In this document: one piece after another, positions 45,425 to 57,155 of the stretch
How the letters are laid out: the number at the start of each line of letters is the position of its first letter
Position numbering within the stretch: position 1 is the stretch's first letter
NCBI GenBank assembly: GCA_964036155.1
Contig: OZ038422.1
Span: 35,983,201-36,047,200 of the forward strand
DNA length: 64,000 nt
Reading direction: 5' to 3'
From: Diploscapter coronatus
Taxonomy: Eukaryota; Nematoda; Chromadorea; Rhabditida; Rhabditidae
The notes under the pieces: generated by a model
Told to the model about the DNA's origin: nothing
Databases searched by the model: none
The model's input: the letters and a program-made list of their open reading frames with translations, nothing else
Translations under genes and position numbers: made by a program

Positions 45425-48400
45425 ATGTTCCTCGTTCTCTTTTATGCAGCTTTATTGATTCACTTCTGCACAACTCATGCACAACCTCAGACATTTCTGT
45501 CTCAAGGCAAGTTGAATTTTAATTTATGTAAAAAATCGATTATTTTAGCTCTGAACCTCTGCCCACTTCCCCTGATCAAAAATGGCCATGTGATCGAAGT
45601 TCGTTCCGTCCCTTCGCTCGGCCCCTGGCAACACAACACGACCCTCTCATTCGCCTGCAATCGGCCTTATTCGAGTCAATTGCAACAGTCTGTATGTTTT
45701 CATGGCAAATGGGAGCCAGAGCCGGAGTGCAGAGGTAGGATATTTTTCTTTACCTACTAATGTTCTTTATAAACACATGATTTTACCAGCGTCTGGCGCG
45801 CGCTTCGTAATAAGAATCTTGTGAAGTAGTCAAATTTTGTCTTCTCTGTGATTTCTTTCATTTGCCAAAAAATCCTGAAACTGCTAAAATTGTAGGATCA
45901 AGTTAGAAAGATAGAGTTTGCATCGACTGATTTTAGAAATGTTCTGTCCTGCTCCAGAAAGTGCTTTCCATCGAAATGCTATGCTCAAGACAGACATCAA
46001 TTCTTCCATGTCTGTTTCGTTCCTTTCTCGTCTGGATTATTCTGCCCCTCCACAGGTCTATCCGGTTGAACCATTTCGACTGTGTGATTTCAATGAACAA
46101 AGCGCTTTGCAGTGGATCGATTACAATTTTGGATTTTCCGGTAAAAATGATCGTTTTTAAATTTCTTATTTTTCGATCCATTCAACGTTCGAGTTTTTCT
46201 AGGCGTAGTCTGTTTTTCATTCCACATGCTAAATGGAAAATTCAAGAAGTCATTCTATTATCAAGGAGAATTTGGCACATTCATTTGTGCGAATGGCTGC
46301 CGTGTACAGGGACAGACAATGTGCATAGATGGAAAGTTTAGAGGCGAAGTTCATTGTAGCTGTGGTAAGTATCCAGAATTTTCACTACATCTGAAGATGA
46401 TGATCGTATGCTTTTCTAAAAAAAATTCACTTTCAATTTTCATTTTGAACTTGCAGAGCCCTGTGATCCTCTAATTGTTACTCCGAGTATCAATTGCGAT
46501 AATTGTTTGCATGGATTCAAGACACAGTGGCAAGACGGATCTCAACATTGCGAGTGCGAACCCGGATATGTTATGGTTGGGGAGAATACTTGCATTGTAG
46601 GTGAATTCATGCGTTGCATCGAACCATGGCACGGACACATTCTTAAGAATTGTTGAAACTTCTCTTGAGTCTCAAAATTCAGGATCAATGCGTTGTGAAT
46701 AACCCTTGTCAAAATGGACGGTGCTTCAGAAATGCGAGTCAGTTCTGTCAGTGTGAGCAGGGATGGACAGTTATTGGACTATTCTCTCATTTTTCGTGAT
46801 GAACTCCACATTTCAGGCGATTTCTGCGAGAAGCCGTTATCTCGTTGCACACCATCAACGTGCAGTGGAAATGGAAAATGCGTCGAGTCTCATCCAGGCG
46901 AAACGGTCTGCATCTGTAACGATTCCTTTCGAGGGAGAAATTGCGAAGTGGCTGTGAATTACTGCGATTTCGAGCCTTGTCTGTATAATGGAACTTGTAC
47001 ATCGGAAATTGGGGGATATCGATGCAGTTGCAGGCCTGGTATGTCATTTGTAAAAAAAACAATCTAAAATAAAGACAAGTTTTTTTTAATTGCACAAGTT
47101 GAAGAACTCTAAAATCCATCAGAAAATTTGTCGCCTCGTGAATTGCTCTGTGGAAAGATCGCATTAGAATACTTTTTTTTTTTTTGAAAATGCAGGATTT
47201 ACCGGGAAGGTTTGCGAGACTCGACTAATGGAGCACTGTTATTGTCTGAATGGGGGCAGAGTGAACAACACTTGGCCTGAATGCTCATGTCAATGCCTCT
47301 CCTTGTACAGAGGGAAAAATTGCGAGAGAATGGTCTGTATTTCGTCTTCATTGAATTGTTTTAAATCAATCATTCAGATAGCCTGCGCAGATATGGCTCA
47401 AGACTGTCAGCACAATGCGACTTGCGTCGACGTTGAAACAGGACCGTTTTGCAATTGCACGGGAACTGGATTCACAGGAAGATTCTGCGAAACTGGTAAG
47501 GATTAAACTACGCTATTGTTAAGTTTCAACGATTTTTAATTCAGAACTATTCCATTCCTTCAACATTTTCTTCAATGGAGAACCACAAAATCAGATGATC
47601 GTTTCTCGAAATTTCTCTTCCTACCTTACCAGGTACATTTGTAGAAATTGACGAATTATTCGACGAAATTACACAGGAACATGACAGTTTGCCTGTTTCT
47701 AATGGACATCGCGGCGGATCCTACATCTTCATTCGCTCCTTTCATGTCTCTGCAAGATCAAATGTAAGGGCCCGCTCAGACTTGGTTGCAATGCAACCTG
47801 CAACTCGCTCGAAACAGCATAAGAACGAAGAGAGCGCGATTGCATCAGACTGCATTATTTATTGTGCTCTCTTGACTTCTCATTCTCTTTCGGACGAGTT
47901 GCGAATTGCATTGTAACTGTCTGAACGCACTCGAAGGAAATTTGTCAATTTATCATACTTTTGGAAAAATTACGCCCCAAAATATTGAATAAAAGTGGGG
48001 AATGCCACAAAAGACATTTCTCGCTTCTTTTCTTTCATCAAGCATTTTCACTACATACAGGCATACAGTCTGAAAATTCAATCTATTCGATCTTTACAAC
48101 ATTCAATATTTACACTACATTTTAGCCTAAAACTAGTAGACAGGAAAAAAGCTTATGCTTGAATAATAATTTCCTTTCGGGATGAAGTGCAACAATTTCA
48201 TATTTTGAGCTATAGATGTTATAGGCAAAAAATGGATCGTCCCGTGTTTATTTTCAGACAGACGATTCTATTTTCGTCGCAGCGTGTGGATTACGTCACA
48301 AACGGGCAGAAAATCGAGCTCAAGAACTGGAACATTTCAACCAGGGATTGGCATAGTGTAAGACTCGAAATATTTGAGTGAGAAAAGAAGGAAAATTCAC

Positions 48401-49040
48401 TTGATTATCAGTTTCTCTAGCACCAAAAAAGACGTCTCTTTAGTTTTGGATAAAAATTGCAGAAGGCGAGTTAAATTTGAAAACAATGATTTCAGCTCTG
48501 TATAAAGACTCCTCCATCTCTGACAGAGAAATGGCAAGTCTACTTAGATGGAGATGAAAGACCCGACATGGCGTTTCTTGGCACTAATTTTACGGCAAAG
48601 CTTTTCAAAGTTCTTAACAATGCAATATTGGATTTTCAGTTTCGAGACCAAACGGCGACTTTGGAATTGGCACCTGCTTCTGACGCTCGAATATTTCATG
48701 GATATATTAGTCTTGCACAGGTCGGTTGTTTTTTTTTTTTTTTTAAATATAAATTACTTGGCATTCTTCCGTAATAAACTATTTTTATACGTTATTTCTC
48801 ATCACCTCTAAAATTCTTCAAATTCATTAATTCTAGATATTCGACTATTCTCTACCTGAATCTATAATCGCTAGTTCTTCTTCCCTATGCGGTCTAAATG
48901 GCACAGATCTGGATCCTTTCATTTCGTGGGATAAAAGCTTCACGAAAGTTTCACCTGCGAATCCTGGTGCAAAGCAAGAGCAGCCCGGAATTTGTAACAA
49001 TTTGCAACTACTTTTGACAATTGGTCAGGGACAAAACTGA
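45425..49040 (+). CDS. Secreted sushi, EGF-repeat and pentraxin-like protein
   Basis: Fourteen exons: 45425-45506, 45549-45734, 45937-46140, 46203-46364, 46457-46596, 46683-46770 (or 46752), 46817-47038, 47196-47332, 47378-47495, 47545-47632, 47677-47763, 48258-48357, 48496-48720, 48837-49040 (about 680 aa). A signal peptide (MFLVLFYAALLIHFCTTHAQ) is followed by a sushi/CCP module (LCPLPLIKNGHVIEV to a closing Cys-Arg) and a second Cys-containing region; then about five EGF repeats with C-x-C...G...C spacing (for example NGKCVESHPGETVCIC, CDFEPCLYNGTC, GFTGKVCE, CQHNATC); and a C-terminal pentraxin/laminin-G-like fold (MTVCLFLM, WQVYLDG, FHGYISLAQIFDYSLPE). Several Asn-x-Ser/Thr sites fit an extracellular glycoprotein. 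There is no transmembrane segment at the end. The combination is SVEP1-like, but an orthologue is not claimed. AATAAA at 49193-49198 is a likely polyadenylation signal. Confidence 0.85.
47768..47932. mobile_element. Foldback element in EGF-gene intron 11
   Basis: About 165 bp. The left arm CTCAGACTTGGTTGCAATGC and the reversed right arm TTCAGACAGTTACAATGC pair over about 40 bp, continuing through GCAACTCG and CGAAA. The family is not identified. Confidence 0.6.
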
Positions 49041-50411
49041 TTTGAAAATGATAATTTATTGTCACTGAAGGAACATATTGTTCATAGCAGCTTGCTTGTA
49101 GGTCTTTGAAATTTGTTCATAACTAGACTCTTCCGCTAAATCTCAGTCAATTCAACTTCAAACACAATAATATAAAGTTCACGAAGCCCAAAAATAAATA
49201 CTCGACGAAAAGTTTCCTGATTCTTCCAAAAACTCCCATTCTTGAATGTCATTCTTGCTCAAACTTTTTCTGTACATATTGTCAATAATAATAAAAATAA
49301 AATAGTATTGTCTGCATTCAAATATAGTACGGTGTGTGTATGTGTGTCTGTAAATAGCCGTTTCTTGCGATGTTTAGGCAAGGGTCATTCCTACTTGCAT
49401 GTAGCTATCCAGCTTTTTGGACGAGCACGTTTGTTTTGCGCTTTCACTCGTCTTGCCTCTCTGGCCTCCCTGCCAGGCCTCTATCTTTATTCATTTCATT
49501 CACTGCAGTTGCAACAGTTCAATAGTTTCTTCTTTTTCTTCTTGATTTGTTTGTTTTGGAATTGTAAGCACGCGATGCGCAATGCATGGGGCATTCCGAT
49601 GTTTCGATGTCTCTCCAAGAGAAGCCTCAAGGCTTCCAAACATCCAACCGAGTTTGGAAGGCATTCAGAGTTCGCCCTGCTTGCAAATGCCCACAACATT
49701 CATTTTCAGCCGAGACGCGACGCCAGTTGTGTGTTATGATTCGATGCATTTTTATTCACACTATTGCATTTATTATTTCGTATTTTATCTTTCGAACTGT
49801 TCTACCGTAAATATAAATTCGAAAGTAATGCGGACTTTCCTTTGCTATTTCTCACTGCACTTTTTTCTTATTTCTAACGACTGTATCCATCAAATTACAT
49901 TTATAGCGAGTTGAAAAGCTGATCTTCACTTTCATAGCTATTTTTATCAATATTTTTCTCTACTTTCTAATTAATCTCCTTCCACAATCATGATTTCGCA
50001 CAACTTTAACTTCGACTTCCAATTGAAATAACAAAAAACATTGCACAACTTTCTTGTATCCAATTGTTTTGTTAATATATCCTCGAACGCGTTTTGGCTT
50101 GTGAGGATTTCTCGCTTTATTCAAATTCTCCCTTTCCCTCTCGGATATTCATTGTTCAGTCATTATCCGACAATCTGATTGTCTCTCTGTTTGACTTTTT
50201 TCCCTCCTTCTTCTGCCTCACTCCCTCATTCCAGTCCTGATGGCCTATCTTCATTTCATCTGTTCCTCTGCATTTGGAACTGTTTCGGTATTACAAGCCG
50301 ACATTCTGCATAATTCCAATTCACTTTCTAATTCTCCTTTTCTCTTTCCGCTTTCTTGATTCTAATTCCAATTCAGCCAGTATTCCACCTGCGACGGGCC
50401 TCTCATGTGTA
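49041..50411. other. Spacer between EGF gene and Cys-rich gene
   Basis: About 1.37 kb. A 165-codon plus-strand frame at 49242-49739 is Cys/Phe-rich but has no domain or splice context. Polypyrimidine tracts are frequent near 50110-50350, upstream of the next gene. Confidence 0.45.
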
Positions 50412-53400
50412 ATGCAAAACTCATTCCATCTACTCATCGTTCTCTTCGTTCTTGCTAAACACGCAGCAACTACGGTAGGTGTTTTTTTTTGCAATCTCAC
50501 AGAAGAACTTATCACTTTGTAAACGATTTTCAACATTTATGGGGAAAGTCTTTTGAAACTTCACGAGTTCAAGCTGATCTTCACCAAAATCTGAAAAGTA
50601 GAAAAATTGATGAAATTGAGAATGTGATGGGCCAATGTGCGGCGTATTTGGAATGCAGAAACGAACTGATGGAGGAGCACTGGAGATGCAGTGCGGATGC
50701 CAGGGGCACGACTGACAAAGTCTGCGGCATTGAGGCTGTTCAAATGTGAGTAACTTTAAAATAGTACCTGAAAAATAGTTTCAATAAAATAGACTATCAT
50801 TTCAAATTCACAATTCTGTTTACAAAGGAAGCTAAATTCCAGTTTTGAATTGTTTAGGGAAATCTGAATATGCGAAAAACTGCTTTGAAAATATCCATGT
50901 TTGCCTAAAATGAATGTAAATATTGAAATGTACAAACGAACATCTGCAGAGAAATGAAGGTCGCGAACTACAAGAAGGAAATGCTCTATGTTGGATGCAT
51001 CGCTAGAGAGGCGGAGAGGTACTTCATGCAATTCAGGGATAAGCTTAAGAGTATGGTAAGTCCCGAAACAGTGTTTATGCTTATGTTTATTCTCATTATC
51101 TTTCGTAAAATATAATAATTTACTCAGCCCCTAGTAGTGATGAATTTCAAATTGCATATTGCACATTATCTAAAAATCAATTTTATTCAATATCAGATCG
51201 AAGAGAATGATACAGAATGCAGCGAAGAAAAAATAAAGAGAGAGCAGCAGAGTTTGGAAGGCCGGACCTGTTGGAGTCAGATGCTTTTCAAGACACAGAC
51301 CTGCTTCCGAATGGCTAAATGTTGTCCTGTTGCTTCGATGTGAGACTCTTTCGTCATAGTCTCATAACCTTACTCTCTCAATGCAATTCATTCTTAACTT
51401 GATGGTTGATTCTCAAATATTTCTACATTAGATGCGATCTCGAATTGATGTCGACATCTCTTGGCAACACGCTCAAGCGTTTGAAGCAGAAGACAACTCG
51501 ATTGGTGGATGCCTGTGAACACCGAATGAAATGGCTAATCGAGCATCGCAGCATGGAAGAGTAGGCCAAATTTTCATTTGTAATATCGTAATATTCTTCG
51601 CTAGAGTTTCTTTTATTATTAGGTGAAGGTATCATATCATTCTGTCTCATGAATTTTGTAAATTTTATTTTCAGTTCTGAAAAGAATTTCGCAAATCAAG
51701 TGATCCAAGCCGCCAAAGAGCTCAAGAGAACTTCGCTGCGTTTCAATCTTGATAATGTCAACTTCATCCAATTTAAATCTAAGAGATGGATTTTCAGATT
51801 TCGGGTACAATGAACTTCAGATCTCCGAAGAATAAGAAAAAGAAGCTTTATTTGAATGTGTCCGAGAAAGATTCTCCTTTCGGACCATTTCAGGCGGTAT
51901 GAATATTTTCAACCATTACAAAAAAAAACTTATTAAACTCGATAAATTCCAATTCAGAGATCGAGTAAAACGTTGCTAATCGACTCTCAAAATCCTCTTC
52001 AATACGGAATTCGGAAAAGTCTACAAGTCATTTTCACTTTTCCTTCCAAAATTTTCATTTAGAATTACCTCAAGCAAGACAAAAACCAATTTTACGACAG
52101 AAATTTATCCCGCTGCAATTGTCCCCAGCTACTGCTGTTCATTATTTGGGTTGGTTAGATTCAGAGTGTCAAAATGGAAAAAAAGCTTCAGATCATCTTC
52201 TTGGTACAAAAGATCAGCCCACTCAGAACACTGACGGTAAAATTCTTTATGTTTCTACAACAATTCGAAAATAAACATTACTTATTCAGCGAGACTTGTA
52301 CATAATAAGATAGATTTTCTCATTTGATCAAATCTACTACTCTCTCTCTACCTTTTTCAATAGCCTTCAAGTGTTTTGTTTCGTATTTTCGAATAGTTTC
52401 AGTTTTGAGTTTGTTCGAGTTTCAGCTCCCTATTCTTCATCTCTGAACCCGGCCATCCTGGCCTATGCCCCTTCGCCACCTCAATTTCCCCCGACAATCG
52501 ATCGCATGGACATTGTGCCGAATATCGTTGCCCACAGTGAAAATGCCGAACAGGCACTCAGGAATAGACAACGTGAACCATTGCCGGTGAGTTTCCAGAG
52601 CATACTCCCGAAATTAGAGGCAGGTGTCGAATTAAAAATTTGAAAATATTTTGAGAACTACATGAAATCTTGAATGAGTATTGTTTGGTGTTTCAAAATA
52701 TTTGCGATCCTTCATGAAGATCAAGTTTCTCTGCTAAAAGTTTATGCAAATATAACGCATATTGAAACTATTTTTGTCGGAATTCTTGTGAATCGAACCG
52801 CATTCTGCCATTTGCATTTCTTGACGAATCTAAATGCAAAAATGGATAACACAATATTGCCAAGTCGAAAATAGACGGATAAAACTTCAGCTCTCTCCCG
52901 ACAGTCAGTTCGACATTGCCGTACCAATTGAGAATCGAAAATTGCTGCGAAGTGAACGACTTCGGCTGAGGAAAGGCCCGAAGAATATGAAGCGGATTCT
53001 GATTGTAAAGCAGACGAGGGGATTGCCTATCAGGGCGGGATGGAAGTCGATTGAAAGCAAGAAGGGTAAACTTATGGTCGGAGATATCACTAAGACTATC
53101 GAGGATGAGAAATCTGATGGTGAGTATTTTTGGAAATAAATATTGTGAAGATCACCCTTGAAATTCTTGACCATTTGAAAGAAGCCAGATTTGATTTGAA
53201 CTATAAGATAAAAAGTCATTTTGATAATTTGAAGAATAAGTCTGTAAAAAGAAATTTAGATTCCCTTATCACACTTGCTCTCCACCCTGTTCGCTCCTCC
53301 ATAAATATTCCCGAGCCAACTGCACCCCCTAGAGGTATAAAAATCGAAAAATCCATAAGGTTTTTTTTCAAATTCAGTTGAAACACCAACTGCTGATTCG

Positions 53401-55213
53401 AACCCACTGGAAGGATTTTCTGAAATTGGCACGATTGAAGCCATTGGCTTGGAAGAATTGGATAAGGAAAGCATTGAGCCCCTCACTACGAAGAGTGTTA
53501 CGGTACTTTAAAAATATGCCTTTTTAATTTGCTAATTTCAAAATTATCTGAAATATTTCGCAATTTTTGGTTTTTTGCTAAATTATATTGTTTTTTTTTC
53601 AGAAATATTCCACTCATCGTAAGCCCAGGAAACGAATTACGATAACTTTGCCTGCAATGGCTAAATTCTCAACATCAGCACAAACATCGACGACAGAAAT
53701 GCCTTTGACGACCGCTAGCTTGACAACGACACAACTGACAACGACGACAACAAGCAGTCAGACTGAAATGACAACAACTCAGATGACTACTCCCATTCAA
53801 CTCACCACTTATGAAGTCAAGCCTATTTCTGAACCACCTCAGCCAACATTCATTCCTCCTGTTGTCATGTAGGTTTCATTGGAAAATTTAGATTAGTGCA
53901 AACCCTCAAAATAGAGAAATAGAAAATCACATGGAATTGTAGATAAAAAAGCTGCTATACCATGATCATTCCTGATTATGCTGTGGAATTCTTACCATAA
54001 TTTTTGGCTCTCAATTTTCATTCTTTTATTTTAAGAGTACCTCCAAAGGTTGTGGACAGAAACATCATTTTGCCCAATGGCACTAAAGTTGAGGATAACG
54101 AAGTAAGTAAATCTTAACACACATTTTTATAGAAAGATTTTCAAGGATAAACGACCCTTCCTCTATTTAGGTACCTGTTTGCACTCGTTACATGAACTGT
54201 ATCGAGGAGACACGTTCTTTGGAGGATCGCTGCATTATGGAGGATAAAATTGCCAGGGGACAAGCGACAAATAAATGCAACATTATCCTCGCTAGTCGAT
54301 ATCAGGCAAATTTCAATGATTAACTAAAAATGTCTCCCACCTAACATTTTTCTTTGATTGTTTATCATGGGGTAGCAAATAGCAATTTATGAGCTGCTAA
54401 AAATTAATTGTCATTTGCTAAAAAGGATACATTCAGAGTAAACTCAATCTGATTTTTCCAGAATATCGAAGTGACAAACCGTCAGATAGAATTGGAATAT
54501 CTGTCGTGCATCGAGAGAAGCAACAACAAGACGATGGAGGAGAATGATGAAGTCTGTTGGGGAGCTGAAAATAAGGCTAGAAACGACCTCGAGAAGGACA
54601 GAAAGGATAATGAAGGGTGCGTGCAACAACTCGTCAGAAAGAGGAAACACTGCCAGAAACTCGCTCTCTGCTGTGCGTCTAGTCATCGGTAGGTCAATTA
54701 GAATTTTGGTGAAAATTCCTCGAAAAATTCGATTTTTTCTTGAACATGTGAAAATAGTCATGCAAATAGTGCCTGAAAGCTAAGTTATTTCAGCGATCTT
54801 TCTTCGATTCGCAAAATTAATTTATTATTCCACAAGTTGTCTAGAAGCAAAAAATTGCTAAATACTATGAAAATAATAATTTCCAAACTGCATTTCCATT
54901 TTTGTGGTAATTTTCTCTATGTTCTCCGAAATAATATTACTTTTCAATAGATCTTAATATCGAACTACTATAAAGGATCATTTATAACGAGCTTTGTGCA
55001 TTTTCATAATAGCCGCTTTAGAGGTTAATTGCGTGAGTCATTGAATGAGTCAGTGAGAAGTGTGCATTGTTCCCGATTTCCCTCATTTATCCATTCAGAT
55101 GCCGTCAACTAATCGACAATTCTATGCTGGCCATGCAGCTGAACGAGATGAAAAGGCAATTGATCTATGCTGCTGCTGGGTGTCAGATGCTCATTTCCAC
55201 TTCGCCCAGGTAG
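50412..55213 (+). CDS. Secreted protein with two related Cys-rich domains and a Thr-rich linker
   Basis: Seventeen exons join in phase: 50503-50745, 50950-51055, 51197-51339, 51432-51560, 51675-51756, 51798-51896, 51958-52018, 52063-52236, 52426-52586, 52891-53119, 53260-53334, 53378-53502, 53603-53868, 54036-54102, 54171-54305, 54462-54688, 55099-55213. A signal-peptide exon (50412-50474, MQNSFHLLIVLFVLAKHAA) precedes them, but its join to 50503 is out of phase, so the true first junction is unsure. The N-terminal domain runs CAAYLECRNELMEEHWRC, VCGI, YVGCI, ECSEE, TCW, CFRMAKCCPV, CD; the C-terminal domain repeats the plan: CTRYMNCIEETRSLEDRC, KCNI, YLSCI, VCW, GCVQ, HCQKLALCCASS, CR. Between them lies a basic, then Pro/Thr-rich mucin-like region (TTTTTSSQTEMTTTQM). 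The fold should be helical and disulphide-bonded, outside the cell. I recognise no named family. The last intron-like GTAG overlaps the stop TAG; the protein ends MLISTSPR. Confidence 0.75.
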
Positions 55214-57155
55214 AGCAGTTCAAATTTCATTTCTGCATATGAACAAGGATGAGTTTAACTGTTCCTCATAAAACTATTCACACGAGTCTCTAAATTGCAA
55301 TTGTGAGATAGAGGAAAACTTAACTTCTCAATTCTGTTGCTATGCGAAATCACTAACAATAAGACTTGCATGTGAGTTTCGCAATAACATTATAGTAGCT
55401 AGAAGTAAGCCAAGATAAATTAGTGAGAATGGGAGAAGATTGAACTCTAAACAGGTGAAATAATTTGCAATTTACTTTGATCACACCAAGGCTGAGTGAT
55501 TGAATATATTCCGGTTTTCTTTTATCATTTTCTAAAATTTTAAAGAGCAATATTAATGCATTTTTATTAAATAAAGTGACATTTTTAGGCCTCGAATAAA
55601 AACTCCGCATCATCTTCGAAGGATTCTATGAAATTATGACAAACCATCATTAATCAATCCATTTCTACTTGCCAAAATGCTCAAGCAATAACTTTCTAAA
55701 TCAAGATAATAATAAAAAATCGTAATAGTCCCACAAATTCATCATCATTCTTCAATTGCTGCCATGCTAATAAAGTTTATCATTGAACAAATCCACACAC
55801 CAAAAACATGAAGTACGGCTTGAATGTTTCAATAAATTATCTTCGCCAGAAGAAATACAATGATTTTTATTACTAGAAGAGCAGAAGCGAGCTAAATACA
55901 ATCCCCATTCCTGTAGAATAATTATAATGTGCAGCTGTGTTCCCACAACTTTTTTTTTCTAGAAGGATGAACAAAATAGCTGGTTTATTCTTCATTCTGA
56001 CAGTCAATCAGGCAGTCAGAGTGGGAAAATACTCGAGATGGTTGGCGAAACAATGCAATCTCCCATCCTATATCCCAGCTGCAGCTAATAGCAAACAAGG
56101 TCAGCCTAGTCAGTCTATCTCTTCCTTCCTTCCTTCCTTCCTTCCTTCCTTCCTTCCTTCCTTCCTTCCTTCCTTCCTTCCTTTCTTTCCTCCTTCCCTT
56201 CTTCTTTCTCTGCGCTCATATTGCACGTTGCCCGCCAATCATTGAGCTCATTCAAACTCAAACCAAGCTTCATTCATCCATCCATCCATCCATTTCTCGC
56301 ACCTTCTCCGTTTGTGTTTACGTTTTTCGGGGATTTTTCCATATTCATCTTCTGTTTAGTTTTTTTTTTTCAAAATAAATAAATGAAACAGTTTCAGTTT
56401 TGGATAGTTTATTTTCTGTCAGTTTTAGTCATCATTCTCTGAATAAATCTTGAAAATCGTAAACTTTATTCAATTCATTTCTCTTGAATTTGCCAGACTT
56501 GTTGGAATTCCAGATCACTAGATCCCCATATTTCTCTCCTTGGGGTGATTTCGTAACCTCCATTCTTTGTCTAGTCCGGTCTCTTGTCTTTCCTTCCAGT
56601 GCCCAGTGCCCATGCCCTATCTTCTCCCTTTGCCTTGTCCAGACTCATTCTCCCCCATTCTTCTTCGATCTCTCAATCGCCATTCCATTTGCAAGCTCTG
56701 CCTTTCCCCTACAAGGCTATTTACGATCAGCCACAATACCATTTATTATGCGGTCGCAAAGCGATGTCCACTCTCCCTTTGTCTTTGTCATCCGTTTTCG
56801 CTTTTTCAATCCATTTTCAAAACCCTTTTATCTTCGATTTCTTTTCCCATTCACCTTGAGCTGTGACAATTTCGCGCACTTTCATTTTATTTTATTGCGT
56901 GTGACTCGATCAGGTTCTGGCATTTCTTTGAACTTAGGTCTAATTACTTTACCGTACACTCACGACTTTCATAATTTCTCTTTTCCTTACATTTGAAATT
57001 TCTTATTGTTCTTGTTGTGTGAAATGAATTTGTGCATTTTCCTATCTCGCTTTGCATCCCTTATTGGTATTTTTCTCATTTTCCTAGTTTGATATAATTT
57101 TTTTTATTTCAGTGTTTCTCTAATTTTTGCACCTGTGTTTGGGGGTGTTGGTTGA
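55214..57155. other. ced-3 upstream region with microsatellites
   Basis: About 1.9 kb. It contains a (TTCC)n tract (56121-56190), a short (CATC)n tract near 56273-56294 and a long pyrimidine-biased stretch (56560-56860) that makes an open but meaningless 170-codon frame. A frame at 55968 (MNKIAGLFFILTVNQ) follows a good acceptor but runs into the repeat; it could be an alternative exon of the gene before, and I do not call it. Confidence 0.5.
56121..56190. repeat. (TTCC)n microsatellite
   Basis: About 16 uninterrupted TTCC units followed by imperfect ones, some 1 kb upstream of the caspase start codon. Confidence 0.95.

Noticed and set aside
49242..49739. 165-codon plus-strand frame downstream of the EGF gene
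   Set aside because: No recognisable domain; low-complexity Phe run; lies where 3' flank and spacer are expected.
55968..56245. Possible last exon or small secreted protein (MNKIAGLFFILTVNQ)
   Set aside because: Good acceptor before it, but the frame runs into the TTCC microsatellite; the Cys-rich protein already has a stop at 55213.
56484..56996. 170-codon plus-strand frame upstream of ced-3
   Set aside because: Arises from a long pyrimidine-biased stretch; all three plus frames are open there, which argues against coding.
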